A stretch of 64,000 nucleotides of DNA from Thermus amyloliquefaciens (GTDB lineage: Bacteria > Deinococcota > Deinococci > Deinococcales > Thermaceae): contig NZ_JQMV01000003.1 in NCBI RefSeq assembly GCF_000744885.1, positions 124,001 to 188,000 of the forward strand, written 5' to 3'. Position 1 is the stretch's first letter, and every line of letters starts with the position of its first letter. Shown in pieces: positions 31,213 to 40,561 of this stretch. The notes beneath the pieces are model-generated. The model made no database searches, was not told the DNA's origin, and saw only the letters and a program-made list of their open reading frames with translations. The position numbers were made by a program, and so were the translations under genes.

Positions 31213-31991
31213 GTTTGCGCTTTTCCTCCTCGGAAGTAATGGGCCTCCCGGTATCCCAGCTCCAGGAGGAGGTCCACCGCTTCCCTAAAGGCGTACCCCA
31301 CCTGGTGGGGTTGGTGGGCATCGGAGCCCAGGACCACCCCGATCCCGAGCTCCCGGGCCCGCCTTAGGAGGGCGGGGGCCGGGTAGATCTCCTTGGCCGG
31401 GTTCCTTAGCCCGGCGGTGTTCACGTCCAGGCAAAGCCCCTCCTCCGCCACGGCCCTCAGGGCGGGTTCGGCCAGTTCCACCAGGGCTTCCTCCGGCAGG
31501 CGGTGGCCGAACTTTTTGGGGAGGTCCAGGTGGCCGATGGCGTGGAAGAGACCGCTTCGCGCCGCTTTTTCCACCTCTTGAAAGTAGGCTTGGAAGATCC
31601 CCTTCAGCTCCCGCCAGGTGTACTCCTCCTGGTGGTCGGGATGGTCCAGGGGCCAGGCCCCCAGGTAGTGGACGCTGCCGATCACGTAGTCAAAGGGGTA
31701 GCCCCGAAGCAGGGTCTGCACGAATTCCTCCGTGCCCTGGTGGAAGTCGGCCTCGAGGCCAATCCCCACGTAGAGGTCCGGGTGCTCCTCCCGGACCCTT
31801 TCCAGGGCCAGGAGGTAGAAGGGGAGGGCCTCGAGGCGCATGCGGCTTTGGGGGTCGTACCAGGGGGGCATGGGGCTGTGGTCGGTGAAGACCAGGCCCT
31901 TTAGCCCTGCTTTTTGGGCGTGAAACAGGTACTCCCCTGGGGTCCCCTGGGCATGGCCGCAAAGAGGGGTGTGGACGTGGCTATCCAGCAC
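31188..31991 (-). CDS. hisK: histidinol-phosphatase, PHP family
   Basis: A 267-residue metal-dependent PHP phosphatase that makes histidinol. The metal ligands are visible: DSHVHTPLCGHA at the start, FTDHSPM, GLEADF, GSVHYL, GHLDL, DVNTAG and LGSDAHQP. This is the Bacillus/Thermus type (HisJ/HisK), not the HisB HAD type. The start overlaps the end of the upstream hypothetical gene by 11 nt. Confidence 0.93.
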   Translation of the reverse strand: MLDSHVHTPLCGHAQGTPGEYLFHAQKAGLKGLVFTDHSPMPPWYDPQSRMRLEALPFYLLALERVREEHPDLYVGIGLEADFHQGTEEFVQTLLRGYPFDYVIGSVHYLGAWPLDHPDHQEEYTWRELKGIFQAYFQEVEKAARSGLFHAIGHLDLPKKFGHRLPEEALVELAEPALRAVAEEGLCLDVNTAGLRNPAKEIYPAPALLRRARELGIGVVLGSDAHQPHQVGYAFREAVDLLLELGYREAHYFRGGKAQTYPLSRAS

Positions 31992-32595
31992 TTGACGATT
32001 CTACCCGAAGGAGGACCCCTTCCCAGGTGTAGGCGATCACCCTTTGCCCCAAGGCCTGGGAAAGGTCCAGGGAAAGGAAGGGGTCCTCCAGGAGCCCCCC
32101 TTCGGGCGGGGGGAGGGTGGGCACCTCCTGCACCAGGACGGGCAGGGATGGGGGGAAAAGGGTGGGGTAGCGTTCCAAGAGGGCTTCCACCCGGAAGGCC
32201 TCCGCCCAAAGCCGCTTCAGGGCGAAAAGGGCCTCCTTTGGGGTCTGGGCCGGGCGGTAGACTCCCTCCCCTGCCCGCCGCACGAGGAAGGGCCCCCTGC
32301 CTCCAAGGGCTTCCAGGAAGGTCTCCGCCCGCTCGGGGAGGAGATAGCTTTCCCGCACGGCCCGTTCCGCTTCTTCCGCCGCCAGAAGGAGCCTATCCTC
32401 GTCTATGCGCACGCCAAAGACCCCCTGAAAAAGCCTTCCGATGCGCTCGGCAAGGTTGTTGAGGCGGGCGAACTCCTCCCAAAGCTCCACCACCCAGGTT
32501 TCTCCCACGGGGAAGCCCAGGTCTTGGGCCTGCCGCAGGAGAAGGACCTCCCCTGGGGCTTCCGCCTGGACCAAGGGGGTTAATCCCGGGTTCGC
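31981..32595 (-). CDS. hypothetical protein, possible remnant of a PEP-synthase-like ATP-grasp domain
   Basis: A 204-residue protein. Segments look like the N-terminal ATP-binding domain of pyruvate phosphate dikinase/PEP synthase: LLLRQAQDLGFPVGETWVV resembles the opening (a leucine-rich helix, then G-(F/L)-PVPPGFV), and PFLVRRAGEGVY, an Ala-Leu-rich helix with LWAEAF, then PVLVQEVP follow the family order. The family's RSSAxxED loop reads VRRAGEG, so catalysis is doubtful. No second or third PPDK domain exists. Start ATG 32595 or GTG 32607. Coupled to the downstream histidinol phosphatase by overlap. The assignment is inference. Confidence 0.6.
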   Translation of the reverse strand, partial: ANPGLTPLVQAEAPGEVLLLRQAQDLGFPVGETWVVELWEEFARLNNLAERIGRLFQGVFGVRIDEDRLLLAAEEAERAVRESYLLPERAETFLEALGGRGPFLVRRAGEGVYRPAQTPKEALFALKRLWAEAFRVEALLERYPTLFPPSLPVLVQEVPTLPPPEGGLLEDPFLSLDLSQALGQRVIAYTWEGVLLRVESSSAG

Positions 32596-32751
32596 CATGG
32601 GTACCAAGCCGGGCGGCCACGCCAGGCCCCGCCAAGGGCGGGAAGCGCCGGGGTTTTCCCGCCCAAGGGGCCCTGGGCTTTAAGGCGTGGCCCCAGATCC
32701 CCCATGGGAAAGGCCTCGGAGCGCCTCAGGCCCAGCACGGAGGCCGGGGGT

Positions 32752-33342
32752 TCAAACAAAGCGCACCCCTTCGGCCCGGGTGACCTTGCCCTGGTAGAGG
32801 AAGGTGATCTGGCGCAGGGCGGCCTGGAGGTCAAAGGGGGTGAGGGCGCTGGTGGCGTCCTCGGGAAGGACCACCCGGTACCAGCGAAGGGCGGCGGAGC
32901 CCGCGGTGTGCAGGACGCAGATGTTGGCCACGGTGCCCGTGACCACCACGTTCTTCACCCCCCAAAGGTGCAGGTAGTGGTCCAAGGAGGTGCCGTAGAA
33001 GCCGTCGTAGCGCACCTTCTGGACGACCAGGTCCCCCGGTTCGGGGCGGAGCTCCTCCAGGATCTCCGCCCCCCAGGTGCCGGCCACCGCGTGCCGGGGC
33101 CAGATCTGGAACTCGGGATCGTCCTCCCGGTGCCAGTCCTGGGTGTAGACCACCCTTGCCCCCGCCTGCCGTGCCCTTTCCAGAAGGAGCCGGATGGCGG
33201 GGACGCTTTTGGGGGCGTCCGGTACGAAAAGGGCCCCTTGGGGATGGGCGAAGTCGTTCTGCATGTCCACCACGATTAGGGCGGTCTCCTTGGCGGGGAG
33301 TTCCAGGCTTTCCACCTTGGGGATTTCCGGAACCTCTACCAT
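32752..33342 (-). CDS. cysteine hydrolase (isochorismatase/nicotinamidase family)
   Basis: A 196-residue enzyme with the Asp-Lys-Cys triad in IVVDMQNDF, VQKVRYDGFYGT and VANICVLHTA. The metal-site-like D-W-H in YTQDWHREDDPEF favours a nicotinamidase, which would feed NAD salvage, but other amidases share this fold. A CAGAAT hexamer lies 6 nt before the ATG. Confidence 0.88.
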   Translation of the reverse strand: MVEVPEIPKVESLELPAKETALIVVDMQNDFAHPQGALFVPDAPKSVPAIRLLLERARQAGARVVYTQDWHREDDPEFQIWPRHAVAGTWGAEILEELRPEPGDLVVQKVRYDGFYGTSLDHYLHLWGVKNVVVTGTVANICVLHTAGSAALRWYRVVLPEDATSALTPFDLQAALRQITFLYQGKVTRAEGVRFV

Positions 33343-33395
33343 ACCCCCATTCTGCCACCTTGACCGGGGGGAGGGGAGGGGCTACACTCTAGCGC

Positions 33396-34277
33396 ATGAA
33401 AATACGGGACCTCCTTAAGGCGCGCAAGGGGCCCCTTTTCTCCTTTGAGTTCTTCCCCCCCAAGACCCCGGAGGGGGAGGAGGCCCTTTTCCGCTCCATA
33501 AGGGAGCTTAAGGGCTTCCAGCCCGCCTTCGTCTCCATCACCTACGGGGCCATGGGGAGCACCAGGGAGCGGAGCGTCCTTTGGGCCAGGCGCATCCTGG
33601 AGATGGATCTGAATGCCCTTGCCCACCTCACCGTGGCCGGGCAGAGCCGGGAGGAGGTGGCGGAGGTCCTGGACCGCTTCCTGGAGGTGGGGGTGGAGAA
33701 CATCCTGGCCCTTCGGGGGGATCCCCCGCAAGGGGAAAGGGTCTTTAGACCCCATCCGGAGGGGTTCCGTTACGCCTCGGAGTTGGTGGCCTTTATCCGG
33801 GAGCGGTACGGGGAAGGGGTCTCCGTGGGCGGGGCCGCCTACCCCGAGGGGCATCCGGAAAGCGCGAGCCTCGAGGCCGACCTCCTCCACTTCAAGGCCA
33901 AGGTGGAGGCGGGGTTGGACTTCGCCATCACCCAGCTTTTCTTCAACAACGCCCACTATTTTGGCTTCCTGGAAAGGGCGAGGCGCATGGGCATAGGAAT
34001 CCCCATCCTTCCCGGCATCATGCCCATCACCAGCTACGCCCAGCTTCGCCGCTTCACCGAGGTCTGCGGGGCCAGCATTCCCGGCCCCCTCCTCTCCCAG
34101 CTGGAGAGGCACCAGGATGACCCCAAGGCCGTCCTGGAGATCGGGGTGGAGCACGCCACCCGTCAGGTGGCGGAGCTTTTGCGGGCTGGGGTGGAGGGGG
34201 TGCACTTTTACACCCTCAACAAAAGCCCCGCCACCCGCATGGTCCTGGAGCGGCTGGGCCTTAAGCCGAGGCCTTAG
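33396..34277 (+). CDS. metF: methylenetetrahydrofolate reductase
   Basis: A 293-residue flavoprotein that reduces 5,10-methylene-THF to 5-methyl-THF for methionine synthesis. Visible: FSFEFFPPKT with the catalytic Glu, FVSITYGAMGS, ALRGDPP and FITQLFF-type FAITQLFFNN, PGIMPI. TACACT lies 7 nt before the ATG. Its stop overlaps the convergent MBL gene by 4 nt. Confidence 0.95.
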   Translation: MKIRDLLKARKGPLFSFEFFPPKTPEGEEALFRSIRELKGFQPAFVSITYGAMGSTRERSVLWARRILEMDLNALAHLTVAGQSREEVAEVLDRFLEVGVENILALRGDPPQGERVFRPHPEGFRYASELVAFIRERYGEGVSVGGAAYPEGHPESASLEADLLHFKAKVEAGLDFAITQLFFNNAHYFGFLERARRMGIGIPILPGIMPITSYAQLRRFTEVCGASIPGPLLSQLERHQDDPKAVLEIGVEHATRQVAELLRAGVEGVHFYTLNKSPATRMVLERLGLKPRP

Positions 34278-35569
34278 ACCTCCATGGCCTCTCCGAAGGC
34301 GGCCAGGTGGGCGGCCTGGCCCCGCTGGCTCAGAAGCCCCTGAAGCTCGCGAAGCTTCTCCTCCTCCCCGTGCACCAGGGCCACCCGGGACTGATCCTGA
34401 AGCCATTCCAGAAGCTCGTCCTGCCCCGCGTGCCCGGAGAAGCCGCCCAGGGTGTGGACGCTGGCCCTTAGGGGCACCTCCTGCCCCAGGATCCGGATGC
34501 GCTCGGGCCTTTGGAGGATCTCGGCGCCCAGGCCGCCTCGAGGCTGGTAGCCCACAAAGACCAGGGCGTTTTTCGGATCGGAAAGGCCGTGCTTCAGGTG
34601 GTGGAGGATCCGCCCCCCGGTGAGCATGCCGCTTCCTGCGATGATGACCATGGGGCCGGGCTCGCGGTTCAAGGCCTTGGACTCCTCCCTGGTTTCCACC
34701 ACCCGGAGCCCCCGGGGGCGGAAGGGGTTCCTCCCCGCCAGGAAGTGGGCCCGCACCTCCTCGCTGAAGTAGCGCACCAGCCTGGGGTAGAGGTCCAGGA
34801 CCTCCTCGGCCATGGGGGAGTCCAGGTAGATGGGGGCCTCGGGCAGGCGGTGGCCGTTCTCATGGAGGAGGAATAGGATCTCCTGGGCGCGCTCCACGGC
34901 AAAGGAGGGGATGAAGACCTTGCCCCCTTGGCCCAGGGTGCCTTCTAAAATCGCCAAAAACTCCTCCACCGTGGCGGCGAAGGAGCGGTGGGGCCGGTCC
35001 CCATAGGTGCCCTCGCAGAGGACCAGGTCCGCCTTGGGGGGTGGGGAGGGGTCGGGGAGAACGGTCTTTTGCCGGTTGCCCAGGTCCCCGCTGTAGACCA
35101 GGGTCTTCCCTTCCCCCTGGGCCACCACGAAGGCGCTTCCCGGAAGGTGCCCCGCCTGGCCAAAGGCCAGGGTCAAATCCCCCAGGCGGAGCCACTCCCC
35201 GTACTCCAGGGGGCGGGTGTGGCGGAAGACCGCTTCCACGTCCCCCTCCTGGAAGAAGGGCGGCTCCATGACCTTCAAGGCGTCCTCGAGGACGATCCGC
35301 ATCAGCGAAAGGGTGGCCTGGGTGGCGTAGACCGGCCCCCGGTAGCCCTCGCGGAAGAGCTTGGGTAGACGGCCCACGTGGTCCAGGTGGGCATGGGTGA
35401 GGACCACCGCGTCCACCGCCTTGGGGTCAAAGCCAAAAGGGGCGTGGTTCCTCTCTTCCCCCTGCCCCTGGAACATGCCGCAGTCCAGGAGGATCCGCCT
35501 GCCCTCGGCCAAGAGGAGGTGGCAGCTTCCCGTGACCTCCCGTGCGGCCCCAAAAGGTACGATGCGCAT
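34274..35569 (-). CDS. MBL-fold RNA-processing exonuclease (beta-CASP family)
   Basis: A 431-residue metallo-beta-lactamase/beta-CASP ribonuclease similar to Thermus TTHA0252 and the CPSF-73 family. The zinc motif is LTHAHLDHVGRLP; further motifs are GQAGHLPGSAFV, YSGDLGN, the beta-CASP insert with VIIAGSGMLTGGRI, and the C-terminal FSGHAGQDELLEW. Expected role: RNA degradation or maturation in the cytoplasm. Confidence 0.93.
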   Translation of the reverse strand: MRIVPFGAAREVTGSCHLLLAEGRRILLDCGMFQGQGEERNHAPFGFDPKAVDAVVLTHAHLDHVGRLPKLFREGYRGPVYATQATLSLMRIVLEDALKVMEPPFFQEGDVEAVFRHTRPLEYGEWLRLGDLTLAFGQAGHLPGSAFVVAQGEGKTLVYSGDLGNRQKTVLPDPSPPPKADLVLCEGTYGDRPHRSFAATVEEFLAILEGTLGQGGKVFIPSFAVERAQEILFLLHENGHRLPEAPIYLDSPMAEEVLDLYPRLVRYFSEEVRAHFLAGRNPFRPRGLRVVETREESKALNREPGPMVIIAGSGMLTGGRILHHLKHGLSDPKNALVFVGYQPRGGLGAEILQRPERIRILGQEVPLRASVHTLGGFSGHAGQDELLEWLQDQSRVALVHGEEEKLRELQGLLSQRGQAAHLAAFGEAMEV

Positions 35570-35578
35570 GCCTTTATC

Positions 35579-35607
35579 TTGACACTGGCCTTAGGGTGTG
35601 TTAGCCT
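35579..35607 (+). promoter_or_regulatory. promoter of the tRNA-tuf operon
   Basis: Perfect TTGACA (35579-35584) and TAGCCT (35602-35607), 17-nt spacer, 32 nt before the first tRNA. TG precedes the -10. Confidence 0.65.
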
Positions 35608-35639
35608 ATTCCCTCGGACAGGGTCCTATCCCCCGTCCT

Positions 35640-35715
35640 GCCACCCTAGCTCAACTGGCAGAGCACCCGACTTGTAATCGGGGGGTTGGGGGTTCAACTC
35701 CCCTGGGTGGCTCCA
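35640..35715 (+). tRNA. tRNA-Thr(TGT)
   Basis: 76 nt, acceptor GCCACCC/GGGTGGC, anticodon loop CTTGTAA, encoded CCA. First of four tRNAs ahead of tuf. Confidence 0.96.
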
Positions 35716-35724
35716 AGCGGGCGT

Positions 35725-35810
35725 GGGCAGGTGCCCGAGCGGCCAAAGGGGACGGTCTGTAAAACCGTTGGCGTATGCCTTCGCTGGTTCGAATCCAGCC
35801 CTGCCCACCA
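35725..35810 (+). tRNA. tRNA-Tyr(GTA)
   Basis: 86 nt with a long variable arm as expected for bacterial tRNA-Tyr; acceptor GGGCAGG/CCTGCCC, anticodon loop CTGTAAA, encoded CCA. Confidence 0.96.
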
Positions 35811-35833
35811 AAGGTGTGCCCAGCACACCCCAT

Positions 35834-35909
35834 GCGGGAGTAGCTCAGTTGGTAGAGCATCGGCTTCCCAAGCCGAGGGTCGCGGGTTCGAGTCCCGTCT
35901 CCCGCTCCA
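35834..35909 (+). tRNA. tRNA-Gly(CCC)
   Basis: 76 nt; acceptor GCGGGAG/CTCCCGC, anticodon loop TTCCCAA, encoded CCA. It shares its acceptor and T-arm with tRNA-Gly(GCC) at 20410. The matching position of the E. coli tufB operon has tRNA-Gly(TCC). Confidence 0.96.
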
Positions 35910-35912
35910 CGA

Positions 35913-35988
35913 GCTCGCGTAGCTCAGCAGGTAGAGCACACCCTTGGTAAGGGTGAGGTCGCCGGTTCGAGCCCGGCCGCGAGCTCCA
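35913..35988 (+). tRNA. tRNA-Thr(GGT)
   Basis: 76 nt; acceptor GCTCGCG/CGCGAGC, anticodon loop TTGGTAA, encoded CCA, only 3 nt after the preceding tRNA. Confidence 0.96.
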
Positions 35989-35999
35989 TCTTTTTGTCT

Positions 36000-36024
36000 G
36001 CCCTGGGCGTAGGGCCCCCAGGGC
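36000..36024 (+). promoter_or_regulatory. hairpin in the tRNA-tuf spacer
   Basis: GCCCTGGG (36000-36007) pairs with CCCAGGGC (36017-36024). A short T-run (CTTTTG) follows. It could be a processing site or partial terminator separating tRNAs from tuf. Confidence 0.5.
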
Positions 36025-36055
36025 GGCTTTTGCGTGCAAGAAAGAAGGAGGAACC

Positions 36056-37276
36056 ATGGCCAAGGGCGAGTTTATCCGTACGAAGCCTCACGTGAACGTG
36101 GGGACGATTGGGCACGTGGACCACGGGAAGACGACGTTGACGGCGGCGCTGACGTTTGTAGCGGCGGCGGAGAACCCGAACGTGGAGGTGAAGGACTACG
36201 GGGAGATTGACAAGGCGCCGGAGGAGCGTGCGCGGGGGATTACCATCAACACGGCGCACGTGGAGTACGAGACGGCGAAGCGGCACTATTCGCACGTGGA
36301 CTGCCCGGGTCACGCGGACTACATCAAGAACATGATCACGGGTGCGGCCCAGATGGACGGGGCGATTTTGGTGGTATCGGCGGCGGACGGGCCGATGCCC
36401 CAGACGCGGGAGCACATTTTGCTGGCCCGCCAGGTGGGGGTGCCGTACATCGTGGTGTTCATGAACAAGGTGGACATGGTGGACGACCCGGAACTTTTGG
36501 ACCTGGTGGAGATGGAGGTGCGGGACCTCCTGAACCAGTACGAATTTCCTGGGGACGAGGTTCCGGTGATTCGCGGGAGCGCGCTTTTGGCGCTGGAGCA
36601 GATGCACAAGAATCCCCAGACGAAGCGTGGGGAGAACGAGTGGGTGGATAAGATTTGGGAGTTGTTGGACGCCATTGACGAGTACATACCCACGCCGGTG
36701 CGGGACGTGGACAAGCCGTTCTTGATGCCGGTGGAGGACGTGTTTACGATCACGGGTCGTGGGACGGTGGCCACGGGTCGTATTGAGCGTGGGAAGGTGA
36801 AGGTTGGGGACGAGGTGGAGATTGTGGGTTTGGCTCCTGAGACGCGGAAGACGGTGGTGACGGGTGTGGAGATGCACCGTAAGACGCTGCAGGAGGGGAT
36901 TGCTGGGGACAACGTAGGTTTGTTGCTCCGGGGTGTAAGCCGGGAGGAAGTGGAGCGGGGCCAGGTGCTGGCGAAGCCCGGGAGCATTACGCCGCACACG
37001 AAGTTTGAGGCCTCGGTGTACATCTTGAAGAAGGAGGAGGGGGGCCGGCACACGGGGTTTTTTTCTGGGTACCGTCCGCAGTTTTACTTTCGGACGACGG
37101 ATGTGACGGGGGTGGTGGAGTTGCCCTCGGGGGTGGAGATGGTGATGCCGGGGGACAACGTGACGTTTACGGTGGAGCTGATCAAGCCGGTGGCGTTGGA
37201 GGAGGGATTGCGGTTTGCCATTCGTGAGGGTGGGCGGACCGTGGGCGCCGGCGTGGTCACCAAGATCCTGGAGTAA
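36056..37276 (+). CDS. tuf: elongation factor Tu
   Basis: A 406-residue GTPase that brings aminoacyl-tRNA to the ribosome. G-motifs: [21 protein letters not shown] (MNKVDMV), GSAL. The Thermus-type insert with [11 protein letters not shown] is present near residue 180-200. AAGGAGG precedes the ATG. Codon choice is unlike its neighbours: ACG, GCG, GGG and TTG dominate where adjacent genes use ACC, GCC, GGC and CTC/CTG. First protein gene of the secE-nusG-rpl operon; T. thermophilus has a second tuf elsewhere. Confidence 0.98.
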   Translation: MAKGEFIRTKPHVNVGTIGHVDHGKTTLTAALTFVAAAENPNVEVKDYGEIDKAPEERARGITINTAHVEYETAKRHYSHVDCPGHADYIKNMITGAAQMDGAILVVSAADGPMPQTREHILLARQVGVPYIVVFMNKVDMVDDPELLDLVEMEVRDLLNQYEFPGDEVPVIRGSALLALEQMHKNPQTKRGENEWVDKIWELLDAIDEYIPTPVRDVDKPFLMPVEDVFTITGRGTVATGRIERGKVKVGDEVEIVGLAPETRKTVVTGVEMHRKTLQEGIAGDNVGLLLRGVSREEVERGQVLAKPGSITPHTKFEASVYILKKEEGGRHTGFFSGYRPQFYFRTTDVTGVVELPSGVEMVMPGDNVTFTVELIKPVALEEGLRFAIREGGRTVGAGVVTKILE

Positions 37277-37319
37277 GCTTGGGGGCGGCTAGCCGCCCCT
37301 CGAGGAAAGGAGGTGAACC

Positions 37320-37484
37320 ATGGCCAGCGAAGTCCGCATCAAAATCCTCCTGGAGTGCACCGAATGCAAGCGCCGCAACTACGCCACCGAGAAGAACAAG
37401 CGCAACACCACCACCAAGCTGGAGCTGAAGAAGTACTGCCCCTGGTGCGATAAGCACACGGTGCACAAGGAAGTGAAAGTCTGA
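37320..37484 (+). CDS. rpmG: 50S ribosomal protein L33
   Basis: A 54-residue zinc-binding large-subunit protein, below common ORF cut-offs. It reads [20 protein letters not shown] and ends with CPWCDKHT, so two CxxC pairs (CTEC, CPWC) are kept. AAAGGAGGTG precedes the ATG. The TGA shares its last base with the secE ATG. Confidence 0.96.
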   Translation: MASEVRIKILLECTECKRRNYATEKNKRNTTTKLELKKYCPWCDKHTVHKEVKV

Positions 37485-37666
37485 TGTTTACCCGGATTGT
37501 TCGCTACTTCCAGGAAGCCCGGGCCGAGCTCGCCCGGGTTACCTGGCCCACGCGGGAGCAGATCGTGGAGGGTACCCAGGCCATCCTGGTCTTCACCGTG
37601 GTGGCCATGGTGATCTTGGGATTCTACGATCTTGTCTTCCGGTTCCTGATAGGGCTTGTGCGATGA
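37484..37666 (+). CDS. secE: preprotein translocase subunit SecE
   Basis: A 60-residue single-span SecE, the short bacterial form: amphipathic [19 protein letters not shown] followed by one membrane helix ([18 protein letters not shown]). It clamps SecY. It overlaps rpmG upstream and nusG downstream, the standard gene order. Confidence 0.95.
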   Translation: MFTRIVRYFQEARAELARVTWPTREQIVEGTQAILVFTVVAMVILGFYDLVFRFLIGLVR

Positions 37667-38217
37667 GCATTGAATGGTACGCGGTCCACACCTACGTGGG
37701 GCAGGAGGAGAAGGCCAAGGCCAACCTGGAGAAGCGGGTTAAGGCCTTCGGCATGGAGGATAAGATCTTCCAGGTGCTCATTCCCACGGAGGAGGTGGTG
37801 GAACTCCGCGAGGGGGGCAAGAAGGAGGTCGTCAAGAAGAAGCTCTTCCCCGGCTATCTTTTTGTGCAGATGGACCTGGGGGATGAGGAGGAACCCAACG
37901 AGGCCTGGGAGGTGGTGCGGGGTACCCCGGGCATCACCGGCTTCGTGGGGGCAGGGCATAAGCCGGTGCCCCTTTCCCCCGACGAGGTGCGGCACATCCT
38001 GGAGGTGTCGGGGCTTTTGGGGAGGAAGGAGGCCCCCAAGGCCCAGGTGGCCTTTCGGGAGGGGGATCAGGTCCGGGTGGTTTCCGGCCCCTTTGCGGAC
38101 TTTACCGGCACCGTGACCGAGATCAACCCGGAAAAGGGCAAGGTCAAGGTCATGGTCACCATCTTCGGGCGCGAGACCCCGGTGGAGCTGGATTTCTCCC
38201 AGGTGGTCAAGGCTTAG
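37663..38217 (+). CDS. nusG: transcription elongation/antitermination factor NusG
   Basis: A 184-residue factor: NGN domain (1-110, [30 protein letters not shown]) and a C-terminal KOW domain ([19 protein letters not shown]). It binds RNA polymerase and couples to ribosome or Rho. The start overlaps the secE stop by 4 nt. Confidence 0.97.
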   Translation: MSIEWYAVHTYVGQEEKAKANLEKRVKAFGMEDKIFQVLIPTEEVVELREGGKKEVVKKKLFPGYLFVQMDLGDEEEPNEAWEVVRGTPGITGFVGAGHKPVPLSPDEVRHILEVSGLLGRKEAPKAQVAFREGDQVRVVSGPFADFTGTVTEINPEKGKVKVMVTIFGRETPVELDFSQVVKA

Positions 38218-38261
38218 GAGGCGCTTGCACCCCCAACTTGGGGGGAGCCTAGGAGGGAAAA

Positions 38262-38697
38262 ATGAAGAAAGTCGTTGCTGTGGTGAAGCTTCAGTTGCCG
38301 GCTGGCAAGGCCACGCCAGCACCCCCGGTGGGCCCGGCCTTGGGCCAACACGGGGCCAACATCATGGAGTTCGTGAAGGCCTTCAATGCGGCCACCGCCA
38401 ACATGGGCGACGCCATCGTCCCCGTGGAGATCACCATCTACGCCGACCGTTCCTTCACCTTCATCACCAAGACCCCGCCCGCCAGCTACCTGATCCGCAA
38501 GGCGGCGGGGCTGGAGAAGGGGGCCCAGAAGCCCGGTCGGGAAAAGGTGGGCCGCATCACCTGGCAGCAGGTTCTGGAGATCGCCAAGCAGAAGATGCCC
38601 GACATGAACACCACCGACCTCGAGGCCGCTGCCCGCATGATCGCAGGCTCAGCCCGCTCCATGGGGGTGGAGGTGGTGGGCGCGCCGGAGGTGAAGG

Positions 38698-38705
<8 letters not shown>
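38262..38705 (+). CDS. rplK: 50S ribosomal protein L11
   Basis: A 147-residue protein of the GTPase-associated centre. Proline-rich N-domain with the [15 protein letters not shown] segment, then the RNA-binding C-domain ([20 protein letters not shown]). It follows an AGGAGG site and overlaps rplA by 8 nt. Confidence 0.97.
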
Positions 38706-39387
<682 letters not shown>

Positions 39388-39402
39388 GGGCCCTGAGGGT
39401 CA

Positions 39403-39435
39403 GGGCCAGGGGCCAGCTTGACCCCTGGCCCTTTT
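39403..39435 (+). terminator. terminator after rplA
   Basis: GGGCCAGGGG (39403-39412) pairs with CCCCTGGCCC (39422-39431), followed by TTTT. The rplJ promoter -35 lies inside the hairpin loop and arm. Confidence 0.8.
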
Positions 39436-39446
39436 CCCTTTACACT
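39418..39446 (+). promoter_or_regulatory. candidate rplJL promoter embedded in the terminator
   Basis: TTGACC (39418-39423) and TACACT (39441-39446) with a 17-nt spacer. The -35 sits in the loop and right arm of the upstream terminator. Confidence 0.55.
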
Positions 39447-39597
39447 TTCCTATGGCACCCCGGGCGCTCTTGCGCCCAGGCCAAAGACAGCGGGGGGCTA
39501 GAGGCCTTAAACATCCCGCCGAGGCGCTTGAGGGGGAGCGTTTCGCAGAAATCCCGAAAATTCGGCTGGGGTTCCCCTGCCCCAAAGGGAGGAAGGC
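39447..39597 (+). promoter_or_regulatory. rplJ leader, probable L10 autoregulatory RNA
   Basis: About 150 nt of untranslated, structured sequence ahead of rplJ, with hairpin GGGCGC-TCTT-GCGCCC (39462-39477) and further GC stems before GGGAGGAAGG. Bacterial rplJ messages often carry an L10-L12-binding leader; assignment here is from position and structure only. Confidence 0.45.
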
Positions 39598-40119
39598 GTG
39601 CCCAATAAGCGCAACGTTGAGCTTCTTGCCGCCCTCAAGGAGAACCTTGAGCGGGCCCGTGGCTCCTTCTTCCTGGTGAACTACCAGGGGCTCTCCGCCA
39701 AGGAAACCCACGCCCTGCGCCAGGCCCTGAAGGAGAAGGGGGCCAGGCTCTTCGTGGCCAAGAACACCCTGATCCGCATCGCCCTAAAGGAGCTTGGCCT
39801 GCCCGAGCTGGATGGCCTAGAGGGCCCGAGCGCCGTGGTCTTCTACGAGGACCCGGTGGCGGCGGCCAAGGCCCTTGCGGAGTTCGCCAAAAAGAACCCC
39901 AAGGGCATCCCCGAGGCCAAGGGCGGGCTCTTGCAGGGCCAGGTGCTCTCGGCCAAGGACGTGGCGGCTTTGGCGGAGCTTCCCACCATGGACGAGCTCC
40001 GGGCGGAGCTTGTGGGCGTGTTGCAGGCCCCCATGGCGGAGCTGGTGGGGATCTTGGGCGGTGTGGCCCGCGAGCTGGTAGGCATCCTGGAAGCGTACGC
40101 GGAGAAGAAGGCGGCGTAG
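39598..40119 (+). CDS. rplJ: 50S ribosomal protein L10
   Basis: A 173-residue stalk-base protein that carries L7/L12 dimers on its C-terminal helix. Starts GTG at 39598 ([16 protein letters not shown]) after GGGAGGAAGG. The N-domain shows [14 protein letters not shown] and [11 protein letters not shown]; the long helical tail ([19 protein letters not shown]) in Thermus can bind three L12 dimers. 10 nt before rplL. Confidence 0.96.
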   Translation: MPNKRNVELLAALKENLERARGSFFLVNYQGLSAKETHALRQALKEKGARLFVAKNTLIRIALKELGLPELDGLEGPSAVVFYEDPVAAAKALAEFAKKNPKGIPEAKGGLLQGQVLSAKDVAALAELPTMDELRAELVGVLQAPMAELVGILGGVARELVGILEAYAEKKAA

Positions 40120-40129
40120 GAGGTGGAAG

Positions 40130-40507
40130 ATGGCTTTGGACATCGAACGCATCAAGGAAGAGCTTTCTCAGGCTACGGTTTTGGAACTCAAGCAGCTCAT
40201 TGACGTGCTGAAGGAGGCCTGGGGTGTGACCGCGGCGGCTCCCGTGGCCGTGGCCGCGGCCCCTGCGGCGGCGGCGGCCGCTGCCCCCGTGGAGGAGAAG
40301 ACCGAGTTTGACGTGATCCTCAAGGACGCGGGGGCCAAGAAGCTGGAGGTCATCAAGGAGCTTCGCGCCATCACCGGCTTGGGCCTCAAGGAGGCCAAGG
40401 ACCTGGCGGAGAAGGGCGGCCCCGTCAAGGAGGGGATCCCCAAGGCCGAGGCCGAGGAGATCAAGAAGAAGCTCGAGGCCGTGGGCGCGGTGGTGGAGCT
40501 CAAGTAA
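40130..40507 (+). CDS. rplL: 50S ribosomal protein L7/L12
   Basis: A 125-residue stalk protein that recruits translation GTPases. N-terminal dimerisation helices ([20 protein letters not shown]), an Ala-rich hinge (about 34-52) and the C-terminal domain ([35 protein letters not shown]). AGGAGGTGG precedes the ATG. Terminator follows. Confidence 0.97.
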   Translation: MALDIERIKEELSQATVLELKQLIDVLKEAWGVTAAAPVAVAAAPAAAAAAAPVEEKTEFDVILKDAGAKKLEVIKELRAITGLGLKEAKDLAEKGGPVKEGIPKAEAEEIKKKLEAVGAVVELK

Positions 40508-40529
40508 CCCTCCGCTTCCACGGGGTGCC

Positions 40530-40558
40530 CCCCAGGCCTAGAGGGCCTGGGGTTTTGG
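40530..40558 (+). terminator. terminator after rplL
   Basis: CCCCAGGCC (40530-40538) and GGCCTGGGG (40544-40552) with a short loop, then TTTT and more T-rich sequence. Confidence 0.85.
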
Positions 40559-40561
40559 TTT

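Noticed and set aside
40262-40290. GC-rich triplet repeat in rplL
   Set aside because: It encodes the normal Ala-rich hinge of L7/L12.
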